Shown: one piece after another, positions 8,612 through 17,268 of the stretch
Position numbering within the stretch: the first letter of the stretch is position 1
Layout: every line of letters begins with the position of its first letter
Origin: PSRI01 sp041484195
Lineage (GTDB): Bacteria; Bacteroidota; Bacteroidia; Chitinophagales; Chitinophagaceae
Direction: 5' to 3'
Length of the DNA: 64,000 nt
Assembly: GCA_041484195.1 (NCBI GenBank)
Contig: JBGPHC010000009.1
Span: 62,001 to 126,000, forward strand
Notes under the pieces: generated by a model
Told to the model about the DNA's origin: nothing
What the model saw: the letters and a program-made list of their open reading frames with translations, nothing else
Databases searched by the model: none
Position numbers and translations under genes: made by a program

Positions 8612-9213
8612 ACTCTTTAAGTTTTGGTTAGTAAAAAAAATTCATTTTAAAGGAAAAGCCAGGGCGCGGGGAATTATAGTTCGCAAAGTAAGGGAGTCGA
8701 TTGAACGAACATTAAGGTATTAAACTTTTTTTACTTCCCGGTAAGAATATTTTGAAAGTTCATTCCTCTAACGCTGATATTGCCATTCTTTCTCTTTTTC
8801 GCGTTGCGGAGGTACAAATTCCAGATTGAATCTAACCTTATGTTTGCGGCCGATTTACCCCCATTGCAGGCATTCATTATGCTCTGGTAGAATGAAAATC
8901 CAATGTCGCTGACAATTTAATGTCTAAAAAAATGGGGTTTACTGAGGTATTATCTCAACATTCTGATCTTCGGCCTCACTGCAGCCGGCTATGCGGAACA
9001 ATTGCAGCAAAGTATGGCTAGCAGCGAAAGCATCGCAAAAGCCAGCCAGGTTCAAACTCAAATCTCAGTGTATTTAATTTATTTAGCAGCGTGTAAACAT
9101 CTATTTTTATTCTATAAATTACATTCCACTTTTTAAGTGGCATTTGGGCTGACTGATTCACATTCATCTCAGTTCGGGAATCATGGAATTTAATGTCATT
9201 CTTCGCACCGACA
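8612..9213. other. Long intergenic region, possibly holding a decayed small gene
   Basis: About 600 bases separate the divergent lipoprotein and beta-lactamase genes. Promoters for both must lie here, but no exact TTTG / TAnnTTTG pair was found. Around 8922-9139 a plus-strand frame reads WGLLRYYLNILIFGLTAAGY followed by a polar stretch, looking like a signal or membrane segment, but it has no start codon in frame. The ATG at about 8920 (MSKK) is out of frame by one base at a run of seven A. This could be a frameshifted small gene or chance. Confidence 0.35.
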
Positions 9214-9951
9214 ATGAAAATAACAACGACACTCATTATGGCATTAATTGCCTCAACCATTCTTTTCGGGCAAACCCATAAAGAAAATTTGAAGATCACC
9301 CACCTGACAGGGGACTTCTATGTATTCACGACTTACCGGGAATATAAGGGAACTCCTTTCCCTTCCAATGGGCTCTATTTGGTTACCGAAAATGGCGTGG
9401 TCATGATTGATACACCCTGGGACAGTACCCAATTCCAGCCTCTGCTTGACAGCATAAGATTCAAACACAAGCAAAATGTAGTAATTTGTATTGCGACACA
9501 TTCACACGAAGACAGAACCGGCGGCCTGGAGTACTACAGACGAAAAGGAATTAAAACCTTCACGACTTTTCAAACTGACAGTATATGCAAGGAAAAAAAT
9601 GAAAAAAGAGCCGAGTTCCTGATTTCAAAGGATTCTACTTTTACGGTCGGACAATATTCATTTCAAACTTTTTACGCAGGACAAGGGCATACCCCCGACA
9701 ATATTGTAATATGGTTTGACAGGGCGAAGATTCTTTACGGCGGTTGCCTTGCCAAGAGTATGGAGGCCAATGACCTTGGCAATCTCAACGATGCCAATAC
9801 CAGTGAATGGAAAACCACCATCAGAACAATTCAGAAGAAATTTGGAAAACCTAAATACATTATTCCCGGACATCAAGGCTGGACAAGCAATAAATCCCTG
9901 GATCATACTTTAAGACTATTGGAAAAAAATAAAAACGAAAATCACAACTAA
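9214..9951 (+). CDS. Subclass B1 metallo-beta-lactamase
   Basis: The 245-residue protein has a signal peptide (MKITTTLIMALIASTILFG, then QTH) and every hallmark of periplasmic subclass B1 zinc beta-lactamases. HSHEDR gives His96, His98 and Asp100; GHTPDN gives His159; GGCLAKS gives Cys178; PGHQ gives His220. These form the Zn1 (three His) and Zn2 (Asp-Cys-His) sites. Pattern and spacing resemble the chromosomal enzymes of flavobacteria (BlaB, IND type). By family it should hydrolyse penicillins, cephalosporins and carbapenems in the periplasm; the actual spectrum is not predictable. ATG 9214 was chosen over an ATG at 9193 because it places the signal peptide correctly. No mobile element adjoins it. 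Confidence 0.93.
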   Translation: MKITTTLIMALIASTILFGQTHKENLKITHLTGDFYVFTTYREYKGTPFPSNGLYLVTENGVVMIDTPWDSTQFQPLLDSIRFKHKQNVVICIATHSHEDRTGGLEYYRRKGIKTFTTFQTDSICKEKNEKRAEFLISKDSTFTVGQYSFQTFYAGQGHTPDNIVIWFDRAKILYGGCLAKSMEANDLGNLNDANTSEWKTTIRTIQKKFGKPKYIIPGHQGWTSNKSLDHTLRLLEKNKNENHN

Positions 9952-10130
9952 GATCAGATGGACAGGAGAAGTCCAGGCCAATCTGGGAAATTTTCTGTTT
10001 AATCGGGCCCATATACTTTGGATGGACCCCGCCTCTAAATTTCCAGCCTTTCTCCAATTCGCATTCCGTTTCCCGATATGTAGTTGCCAGTGAAATAAAA
10101 TTTTCTTCATGCTACTAAATTGAAATTAAG

Positions 10131-11243
10131 GTGAAAGAACAAAAGGAAATCTCAAACAATCCAATTAAGTCCAATCCCTCCTCAAATTATTTTGAAACGA
10201 TTATTATTGGAGGCGGTCAGACCGGTCTCGCAGTAGGTCATGGCCTGGCAAAAAATGGCCATTCATTTATTATTCTCGACTCAAACAAAAGAATTGGGGA
10301 TGCATGGCGCAACCGCTGGGATTCCCTGAAACTGTTCACACCCGCCTACCTGGATGGCCTGCCAGGCATGCTCTTTCCCGGCAGGCAACATTCACTCATT
10401 TCAAAAGATGAGATGGCTGATTATCTCGAGCTATATGCAAAACAGCTCAAATTACCTGTAAAGACAGGGCATAGGGTTGACAGGCTCTATAAGCAAGGAA
10501 ATAATTTTATTGTTTCAGCAGGCGACAGGGTTTTTGAATCGAAAAATGTAGTGGTAGCCATGTCGAATTTTCAAAACCCAAGAATACCAGAATTCGCCAG
10601 AGATATAAATCCCTCAATAGTCCAGGTACATTCGAATGATTACAGGAATCCATCTCAACTAAAAAAAGGAAAGGTACTGGTGGTGGGTGCCGGGAATTCA
10701 GGAGCGGAAATTGCCCTTGATGTGGTAAAGGAACATCAGACTTTTGTGTCAGGAAATGAAGTCGGTCATGTCCCTTTTCGCATTGAGAGTTTCATAGCCC
10801 GCTACCTTCTCGTGCGCATGGTTCGGTTTGTAGGACATAATATACTGAACACCAGCACACCGATGGGCCGCAAGTTGAGGCCCAAGGCCCTGATCAGCGG
10901 AGGCCCGTTGGTCAGAACAAAGCCAAAGGATTTGACTGGCGCGGGCATCGATCGCGTTCCAAAAGTAGTGGGCGCCAAGAATGGATTGCCGCTTTTGGCC
11001 GATGATCGTGTTCTTGAAGTAGAAAATATCATCTGGTGTACTGGATTTCGATCCGGTTTCTCCTGGATTGAGTTACCGGTACTTGGAGAACGAGAAGAGC
11101 CTTTTCATGAAAGAGGTGTCGTTCACAAAGAACCAGGGCTGTATTTTGTCGGACTGCATTTTCTATATGCCATGACATCCAGCACTATCACCGGCATGCA
11201 GAGAGACGCCAGATATATTGTGAATCGGATACTCCATACATAA
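10131..11243 (+). CDS. FAD/NADPH-dependent flavoprotein monooxygenase-like oxidoreductase
   Basis: This 370-residue protein starts at GTG 10131. It has two dinucleotide-binding motifs: GGGQTG near residues 27-32 for FAD and VVGAGNSGAEIALDV near 186 for NADPH. Between them lies RIGDAWRNRWDSLKLFTPAYLDGLPG, typical of the CzcO/YczJ/FMO-like flavoproteins. A C-terminal IIWCTGFRSGFSWI (the ATG-type motif) completes the family signature. It probably oxygenates or oxidises a small organic or sulfur compound; the substrate is unknown. It stands alone after the beta-lactamase gene. Confidence 0.9.
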   Translation: MKEQKEISNNPIKSNPSSNYFETIIIGGGQTGLAVGHGLAKNGHSFIILDSNKRIGDAWRNRWDSLKLFTPAYLDGLPGMLFPGRQHSLISKDEMADYLELYAKQLKLPVKTGHRVDRLYKQGNNFIVSAGDRVFESKNVVVAMSNFQNPRIPEFARDINPSIVQVHSNDYRNPSQLKKGKVLVVGAGNSGAEIALDVVKEHQTFVSGNEVGHVPFRIESFIARYLLVRMVRFVGHNILNTSTPMGRKLRPKALISGGPLVRTKPKDLTGAGIDRVPKVVGAKNGLPLLADDRVLEVENIIWCTGFRSGFSWIELPVLGEREEPFHERGVVHKEPGLYFVGLHFLYAMTSSTITGMQRDARYIVNRILHT

Positions 11244-11529
11244 CAAAAATCGGGATGCTGCTCAACCATTCAAAAACAGTATGTAATCTAAATTGACAAA
11301 ATATATATTTCACAAATAAAAATTGCCGGATTCAGGGAAACCGACAGATTTGGAAATTGTTCAAATTACGCAATTGCCCCATTCATCCTTGGTTTAGAGG
11401 CCTCTTAAATAAAAGATTAAGATATCAGATGCCTGAGCATTGAAGCAGGTAGATGGGCTCAGGAATCATCTGCCTTAGTAAAGTTGGCTCATAAATTATA
11501 CGCAGAAAGCAAATTGCCCAAATTGTAAA

Positions 11530-12315
11530 ATGAGTTTTATACCTAATTTTCCAACCAAATTACACCAGGATGCGGCTGAAATAGTCAGAGATTACTTTTT
11601 ATCCAAACCAGGTGTGGATACGGTTTTGGTTGTGAATTCCTGCGCACGCGGACAGGCAGTTGCAGAGAGCGATTTAGACATTGCAATTCTTGCAAAGCCA
11701 GGAACAGACACGAATCGAATAAAAACTTTCGAAACCGACTGGCTAAACTATTCGGCAAGTCAGTTGGCAATTTTGAGGTATAAACAATCAACGCCCTTTT
11801 CCCATCTTCATTTAGACATCATTACCGGAAATTACATACCCGCACCCATCGAATTGGGTGAACCTATTGACAATTTTGAAATTGAAATTGGCAACCAAAT
11901 TTGTTATTCAGCACCAATGGATAATGCGGGTCCATTCTTTCTAACGCTGGAGTCGAAATGGCTACCCTATTACAACAACGACCTAAGGTCAATTCGGCTG
12001 CAAATGGTGAGGAATGCCTGCAACTATGATTTGGACCACATACCTTTTCTAATAAAGCGGGGCTTATATTTTCACGCTTTTTACATATTGAACAAGGCAT
12101 TTCAAGAGTTTTTGCAGGCAATTTTTATCGCAAATAAGACATACCCGATTGCTTATAATAAATGGATTAAGGAACAAGTTGTGAACTATCTCAAAATGCC
12201 TGATCTGTACCCCAGGCTTTCACCCATTCTTTCAGTGAAAAATATTGAAAGCAGGGAAATGAATGATAAAGCAAAAATGCTCCGACGACTCTTAAGCGAA
12301 TTGACAGATGACTGA
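11530..12315 (+). CDS. Nucleotidyltransferase-fold protein with helical C-terminal domain
   Basis: The 261-residue protein carries the minimal nucleotidyltransferase active site at about residues 36-50: VVNSCARGQAVAESDLDIAIL, where the usual GS is replaced by NS but the paired acidic residues (SDLD) are kept. A further acid lies in HLHLDIITG. The C-terminal half (from about residue 150) is helical and HEPN-like (GLYFHAFYILNKAFQEFLQAIFI). This resembles free-standing aminoglycoside- or RNA-type nucleotidyltransferases of unknown target. It could be a resistance enzyme or a fused toxin/antitoxin-like module; nothing beside it decides. Confidence 0.75.
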   Translation: MSFIPNFPTKLHQDAAEIVRDYFLSKPGVDTVLVVNSCARGQAVAESDLDIAILAKPGTDTNRIKTFETDWLNYSASQLAILRYKQSTPFSHLHLDIITGNYIPAPIELGEPIDNFEIEIGNQICYSAPMDNAGPFFLTLESKWLPYYNNDLRSIRLQMVRNACNYDLDHIPFLIKRGLYFHAFYILNKAFQEFLQAIFIANKTYPIAYNKWIKEQVVNYLKMPDLYPRLSPILSVKNIESREMNDKAKMLRRLLSELTDD

Positions 12316-12554
12316 CACCAAAAATCCAAACCCGCCACCGTATAATTGTGTCTCGATAAATAGTAAATACCAACGCTTAAGCAAGCATACGATAAAATAT
12401 TTAAAACCCAAATGGCATGTAGATGAGCAAGGGAACACCAAAACTGTTTAATAAATGAGGCAAACCTGTATCGCTTCTTTTTTGAACACCGATGGCTTCG
12501 ACAAATTCCAAAATAAAATACGAATATATTCTTCACTATCACGACTATTATAAA

Positions 12555-13416
12555 ATGTTAAAGCACTCTTATTTCAAATGGATACTCGCTTTTATTCTGC
12601 TAGTGATTATTCTCTCCGCGTCCATCGTTTATATTTGGTCCGGGATCATTCTGAACAAGACTTACAAGGTTCCACTCTCCGGAATTCAAGTTCCAACTGA
12701 CAGTGCATCCCTGGCAGAAGGAAAAAGGCTCATGCTTATTGAACACTGCGGCGACTGTCATGGAGAACAGCTCAAAGGAAAAGTACTGAAGAAAATCCCC
12801 TTTATTGTGCAGTCTGTCGCTCCCAACTTAACCTTGATCATCCCGGGTTATTCCAATGAAGAATTGATGAGGCTGATAAGACAAGGCGTAAAAAAGAACG
12901 GGAAATCGGTTTTCGGGATGCCGTCCTTCATGTAATATGAATTAAAAGAAGAATCTCTGGCCAAAATCATCGCTTATCTCAGAACGCTGAAACCGCTGGA
13001 ATCTTCACCCGGGCTTCCCGCGTCCATTACCTTCTTCCCGCTGGGTCGCCTGCGATTGATTCAGGGCAGGATCAAACCCATTGCCTCCCTTTATTGATCA
13101 TGATGCACCAAGGCGATTTGCCAACTTCGATACTTCAATCCTTGCATTTGGAAGATACCTTACTATGACAGCCTGCGCGAGTTGCCATGGCAGGAAATTG
13201 AAGGGGCTGGCAGGATTCAGTCCCAACCTCATCATCGCAGCGGCCTATAATCACGATCAATTCATACACCTGTTAAAAACCGGCCAAGGTGGTCTGGGCC
13301 GAAAAGATCTGGGTGAAATGAGCTCAATTGCAAAAAAACACCTCTGTTATTTGAACGATAAGGAAATGAATGCCATTTTTGCCTTCTTAAAAACCCTTCC
13401 CACCCAAAAGGATTGA
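12555..13416 (+). pseudogene. Di-haem cytochrome c, disrupted by a stop codon and a frameshift
   Basis: The N-terminal part (possible starts 12492 or 12555) has a membrane anchor (FKWILAFILLVIILSASIVYIW), a first haem site CGDCH near residue 64 and a Met-ligand region KSVFGMPSFM. It then meets TAA at 12933-12935. The same frame continues sensibly past the stop (YELKEESLAKIIAYLRTLKP) to about 13092. The homologous reading then shifts by one base into a second domain with haem site CASCH (at about 13171) ending at 13416. Intact relatives are membrane-anchored two-haem cytochromes of an electron-transfer chain. Two independent lesions indicate a pseudogene, unless both are sequencing errors. Confidence 0.85.
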
Positions 13417-13545
13417 AGGATTTCCAAATGAACAGATTTTTTTGGCATCAGTACCCATAACCCATACCAGGTGTTTTAAATACTTTTAGATTTTTCCCGC
13501 CGACGCGGACGAGGATTCTTCTCAAATCAATAAAGGATCAATTTT

Positions 13546-13986
13546 ATGGACATTTCGCAAATTAAACTCGCCGATGAAAAGGATATTGAAAAAGTAATTC
13601 CAGCCCTGAGAGAATTGAGGCCTCACCGGACGGAAGATGACCTGAGAAAACTTCTTCCAATTCAATTTAACGAAGGTTACAAATTGGCATTTGTTGGAAA
13701 TGATGAATTGGCATATGCCGTAATCGGCTTTAGGATCCTGAATTTTTTATGGAGTGGCAAGACATTATATGTTGACGATCTGTCAACCTTACAATCACAC
13801 AGGAATAAGGGTCATGCCGCCCAATTGTTTAAATGGACCATTCAATACGGAAAGGACAATCGCTGTGAACATTTTTCGCTCGATTCAGGTTTCCATAGAA
13901 GAGATGCATACCGGTTCTACCTGAACCAGGGCCTATTCGTGGAATCCATTCATTTTGCGAGGAAAATTGATGAGCTTGGGATTTGA
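13546..13986 (+). CDS. GNAT family N-acetyltransferase
   Basis: The 146-residue protein has the GNAT fold: an N-terminal strand-helix (ISQIKLADEKDIEKVIPALRELR), the core strand TLYVDDLSTLQSHRNKGHAAQLF with the acetyl-CoA motif HRNKGHA (about residues 85-91), and a final SLDSGFHRRDAYRFYLNQGL segment. It belongs to the common small acetyltransferases and the acceptor is unknown. It is not a close copy of the GNAT at 7395. It stands alone. Confidence 0.88.
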   Translation: MDISQIKLADEKDIEKVIPALRELRPHRTEDDLRKLLPIQFNEGYKLAFVGNDELAYAVIGFRILNFLWSGKTLYVDDLSTLQSHRNKGHAAQLFKWTIQYGKDNRCEHFSLDSGFHRRDAYRFYLNQGLFVESIHFARKIDELGI

Positions 13987-14056
13987 ATTAGAGTCCGGTC
14001 ATTGGGCTTTTGAGTTAATGTTGTAAATTAAGCCAGGCTGCAAAACTACTGGTCCC

Positions 14057-14773
14057 ATGCAATCAACATTTCTAACAGCAGAATGGCGTAAGCTGGCGAT
14101 TGCGAATTATTCAGTGGATCCCCGAATACTCACACCCTACCTCCCATACAAGACAGAACTGGATATTTGGAATGGCAAATGTTATGTGAGCCTTGTGGGA
14201 TTCTGCTTTATAAAAACAAGGGTATTAGGCATATCAATCCCCTTCCACAAAGATTTTGAGGAAATCAACCTTCGCTTTTATGTCCGGTTTAAGCAGGATG
14301 GTGTCTGGAAGCGTGGGGTCACATTCATTAAGGAAATTGTGCCCAAACCTGTATTGGCCTTCATAGCTAACTCCATTTACAGGGAAAAATATGTATCCCT
14401 CCCAACTAAACATGAATGGCTGAAGAATGGTGAATCAATTAAATCAAGCTATGCGTGGAAACATGGAGGAGAATGGGACTCAATTTCAGTAATCGCAGAT
14501 AAACAATCCATCGGGATACCAATTGGAAGTGAAGAAGAATTCATTACAGAACATTATTGGGGTTATACCCAACTAAATGATCGGCAAACATCAGAATATC
14601 GGGTTGAACATCCGAAGTGGGAGGTTTACCCCATAACAGATCATAAGATTCGCGTGAGGTTCCCGGAATTATATGGTAGTTCATTCGCCAGTTTACAGGA
14701 TCGGATTCCGGATTCAGTTATGCTTGCAGAAGGCTCTGCTATTTCAGTTAGGAAGGCTAAAAGAATCCAATAG
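14057..14773 (+). CDS. YqjF-like DUF2071 family protein
   Basis: The 238-residue protein matches the DUF2071 (YqjF) family, which shares the acetoacetate decarboxylase-like beta-cone fold. Recognisable parts are TAEWRKLAIANYSVDPRIL and LPYKTELDIWNGKCYVSLVGF at the start, the NLRFYVRF strand, and GVTFIKEIVPKPVLAFIA. The length is normal for the family. No catalytic role is established. It is likely cytosolic. It is followed by a small membrane protein gene with an 80-base gap. Confidence 0.85.
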   Translation: MQSTFLTAEWRKLAIANYSVDPRILTPYLPYKTELDIWNGKCYVSLVGFCFIKTRVLGISIPFHKDFEEINLRFYVRFKQDGVWKRGVTFIKEIVPKPVLAFIANSIYREKYVSLPTKHEWLKNGESIKSSYAWKHGGEWDSISVIADKQSIGIPIGSEEEFITEHYWGYTQLNDRQTSEYRVEHPKWEVYPITDHKIRVRFPELYGSSFASLQDRIPDSVMLAEGSAISVRKAKRIQ

Positions 14774-14852
14774 CCGGCCTTGTAATTCAATTTGAATATC
14801 CAGTCCCCGGGTACTCGAAAATCAATGCATCAACTATCCCACAAAAACAAAT

Positions 14853-15491
14853 TTGAAAAAAATACAAAATAGAGTATGGTTACTTGCTCCTCTGTTCGGG
14901 ACGCTGATCTATTTTAGTCTGTATATAGTTGCTTCCTTTTCTTATCCCGGTGGTTCAGAATTTGACCCTCATTCAAAGGGCTTTAGCTGGACCCAAAACT
15001 ATTGGTGCAATCTACTGAATGAAACCTCCAACAATGGTCAGCATAATCCGGCAAGGCCTGTCGCCCTGATCGCAATGGCTATTCTTTGTTTGACCCTGGT
15101 TTCATTTTGGTTTATTTTTTCAAAACGGACCGGACTCAATAAACAGGGCAGATTGACCATTCAGGTTTCAGGCTTTATTTCAATGCTAACCGGAATATTT
15201 CTATTTACCCGCTTTCACGACATCATCATAAATATTGCAAGTCTATTTGGACTCATAGCGACCATTGGCACTTTAATAGGACTATACAGGCTTAAATGGA
15301 GAGGATTATTCAGGTTCGGCATTTTCAATTTGATGCTTGTGTTGTTGAACAATATTTTATATTATAATGAGGGACTCAGGATTTATCTCCCTTCCCTACA
15401 AAAATTTTCGTTTTCACTTTTCCTGCTTTGGATTTGCCTGATAGACCTAAGGATTTTCAGAATACCGGTTGCCCCCGGAATAATCCGATGA
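14853..15491 (+). CDS. Polytopic membrane protein (DUF998-like)
   Basis: The 212-residue protein starts at TTG 14853 (MKKIQNRVWLLAP), since no ATG precedes the first membrane segment. About six hydrophobic segments are visible: residues about 10-30, 68-90, 104-122, 126-146, 150-170 and 180-200. The loop after helix 1 (WCNLLNETSNNGQHNP) is like the extracellular loop of DUF998-type proteins. Function unknown. The alternating layout suggests a compact membrane bundle rather than a transporter. Confidence that it is a gene is good; family placement is weaker. Confidence 0.7.
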   Translation: MKKIQNRVWLLAPLFGTLIYFSLYIVASFSYPGGSEFDPHSKGFSWTQNYWCNLLNETSNNGQHNPARPVALIAMAILCLTLVSFWFIFSKRTGLNKQGRLTIQVSGFISMLTGIFLFTRFHDIIINIASLFGLIATIGTLIGLYRLKWRGLFRFGIFNLMLVLLNNILYYNEGLRIYLPSLQKFSFSLFLLWICLIDLRIFRIPVAPGIIR

Positions 15492-15558
15492 TTTAGATAC
15501 AAACGAGAAAGCTGAATTGAACAATATTGGTTTTTGAAAAAAATTAAATCTTCTGTAT

Positions 15559-16314
15559 ATGGATATTTTGGGAGAGCTAATCGGTCAAATCGAGCTCCAT
15601 TCTGTGGAGGGTATCAGGGAATGTTTTTCCCAAGGGATTAATCCCAATTCGCATTTCAGGGGCGAACCCCTCATTAATGAATTGACCAGCGAATATGCAA
15701 GGACTCCCCGGTTCAGGGAATGTGTCAGGGTCTTTGTGGAAAATGGTTTGGAATTCGAAGACAAAATTCTCCTATCAGTTCTTCTGGATGATGCCAAGTC
15801 CCTTGAAACTCACTTAAAAAGGCAGCCAGAGGCAGTAAGCAAAGAATATAGTTTGCGCTGCGCTTATACGCCACTGTATCGAGCCACACTGCTCCATATA
15901 TGCGCCGAATTCAATCACCTTTCCTGCGCCCAAATACTCGTAATCCATGGAGCCAACATAAACGCGAAAGCAGGATTCGACGCCCATGGGTTTGGTGGAC
16001 AGACTCCCATATTCCATACCGTCAATCAAAACTCAAATCACTCCATAGAAATGCTGCATTTTCTGCTATCCCGATCAGTGGACCTGAAAATAACCGTTCC
16101 CGGTCTTATTTGGGGCAAGGGTTATGAATGGGAGACCCTGATCCCTGCGGTTAACCCAATCAGTTATGCCATGATGGGCCTTCTTCCCCAAATGCACCGA
16201 AATGAAATGACGATCTCACAAATTGTGGTATTGCTGCTCAAAAGCGCCTATGGAATTGACTACACCCCCCAAAACGTGCCATGCGCTTATTTGAAAAACA
16301 AATCTGGCTTATGA
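15559..16314 (+). CDS. Ankyrin-repeat protein
   Basis: The 251-residue protein has ankyrin-like repeats. The clearest is TLLHICAEFNHLSCAQILVIHGANINAKAG (about residues 117-146), followed by GGQTPIFHTVNQNSNHSIEMLHFLLSRSVD. Weaker copies appear near the N-terminus (IGQIELHSVEGIRECFSQGI). Ankyrin stacks mediate protein-protein binding; no enzymatic domain is present and the partner is unknown. No signal peptide is visible, so it is probably cytosolic. It lies just before a disrupted small membrane protein gene. Confidence 0.82.
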   Translation: MDILGELIGQIELHSVEGIRECFSQGINPNSHFRGEPLINELTSEYARTPRFRECVRVFVENGLEFEDKILLSVLLDDAKSLETHLKRQPEAVSKEYSLRCAYTPLYRATLLHICAEFNHLSCAQILVIHGANINAKAGFDAHGFGGQTPIFHTVNQNSNHSIEMLHFLLSRSVDLKITVPGLIWGKGYEWETLIPAVNPISYAMMGLLPQMHRNEMTISQIVVLLLKSAYGIDYTPQNVPCAYLKNKSGL

Positions 16315-16416
16315 TGAAAAATACCGGTTCAATCTTCTGGAAAACTGAAGACCTGGTTCTACTCGGTCACAGCAGCAAGAAGATATTCATCCCCTATTGC
16401 AAAAAATCCGGATGCT

Positions 16417-16764
16417 ATGACACGGGTCAATAAACTGGCAATTATCAAGATGGTTCATACGCTGATATAGATATTCTTCAACATAGTGATATCCTACCTG
16501 CTCTATGCGGTTATAAGCAATAAGATTGACAAATGGGTTTGGATTTGCCTCGGCTTAATTTTGCTGGAAGGTCTGGTGCTGCTGATATTTAAGATGATCT
16601 GTCCCATTACTGTAGTGGCAAGAAAATATTCAAATTCTTCAAAAGATAATTTTGATATCTACTTACCGAATTGGCTTGCCAGTTACACTAAGGCAATCTA
16701 CACAACCATTGTACTGATCTGTGTACTCATATTGATTTACCGCTTGTTTAAAAGGTCTTCCTGA
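16417..16764 (+). pseudogene. Small three-helix membrane protein gene interrupted by TAG
   Basis: Reading from ATG 16417 gives MTRVNKLAIIKMVHTLI, then TAG at 16468-16470, then an uninterrupted continuation IFFNIVISYLLYAVISNK to 16764. Joined through the stop, the product is about 115 residues with three membrane helices (about 12-33, 40-61 and 91-110) and a conserved-looking loop ICPITVVARKYS / NFDIYLPNWLA. The TAG falls in the middle of the first helix, exactly where a Trp (TGG) would fit, so one G-to-A change explains it. A GTG at 16486 could allow restart of a shortened protein. Function unknown. Confidence 0.72.
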
Positions 16765-16849
16765 AGAAATACCCATGCAGGACATTTCTGAACTGGCTTA
16801 TCCCATTGCCAGGATTTTCTTACCTTCATCTGAATCAAAACCTGCTCCG

Positions 16850-17137
16850 ATGCCAATCCTTCAGATAGAACATAAAGTCCAAAATTTCGATAATTGGAAA
16901 AAAGCATTCGAAACTGATCCAATTGGCAGAAAGAAATCAGGCGTGAAGCACCATCGCATTTACCGGCCCGCGGATGAACCCAACTATGTGATTATTGATC
17001 TCGAATTCGATGGCATGCAGGAACTTCAATCTACACTTGCGGCACTCAATATTCTATGGGGTAAGGTTGAAGGTTCGGTAATATTCAAGCCCCAGACGCG
17101 GATCCTGAACCTGGTTGAGACAACTGATTACGAATGA
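16850..17137 (+). CDS. Small dimeric alpha/beta-barrel-like protein ('cyclase' type)
   Basis: Counted from ATG 16850 the protein has 95 residues and starts MPILQIEHKVQNFDNWKKAF, the usual beginning of small ferredoxin-like 'cyclase'/antibiotic-biosynthesis-monooxygenase-like proteins. GVKHHRIYRPADEPNYVIIDLEFD supplies the middle strands. An earlier ATG at 16775 adds 25 unconserved residues and is less likely. Members fold as dimeric alpha-beta barrels; this group has no proven reaction. It lies 131 bases before an O-methyltransferase gene on the same strand, so a shared small-molecule pathway is possible but unproven. Confidence 0.7.
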   Translation: MPILQIEHKVQNFDNWKKAFETDPIGRKKSGVKHHRIYRPADEPNYVIIDLEFDGMQELQSTLAALNILWGKVEGSVIFKPQTRILNLVETTDYE

Positions 17138-17248
17138 GGTTTTCAAAATCCTGTCAATAGTCGGTATTATTGACCCTCGTGCTATTTTGGATTTCAATAT
17201 GGTGGCAGCGGAGATGAAATCCGGGACCCTCCTCCATAGAGAATTGCC

Positions 17249-17265
17249 ATAACAAATAATGTTAT
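17249..17265. promoter_or_regulatory. Inverted repeat before the methyltransferase start
   Basis: ATAACA and TGTTAT, separated by AATAA, form a perfect 6-bp inverted repeat ending three bases before ATG 17269. It could be an operator or a hairpin covering the ribosome binding site. The position is suggestive; the sequence alone does not decide. Confidence 0.35.
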
Positions 17266-17268
17266 AAG

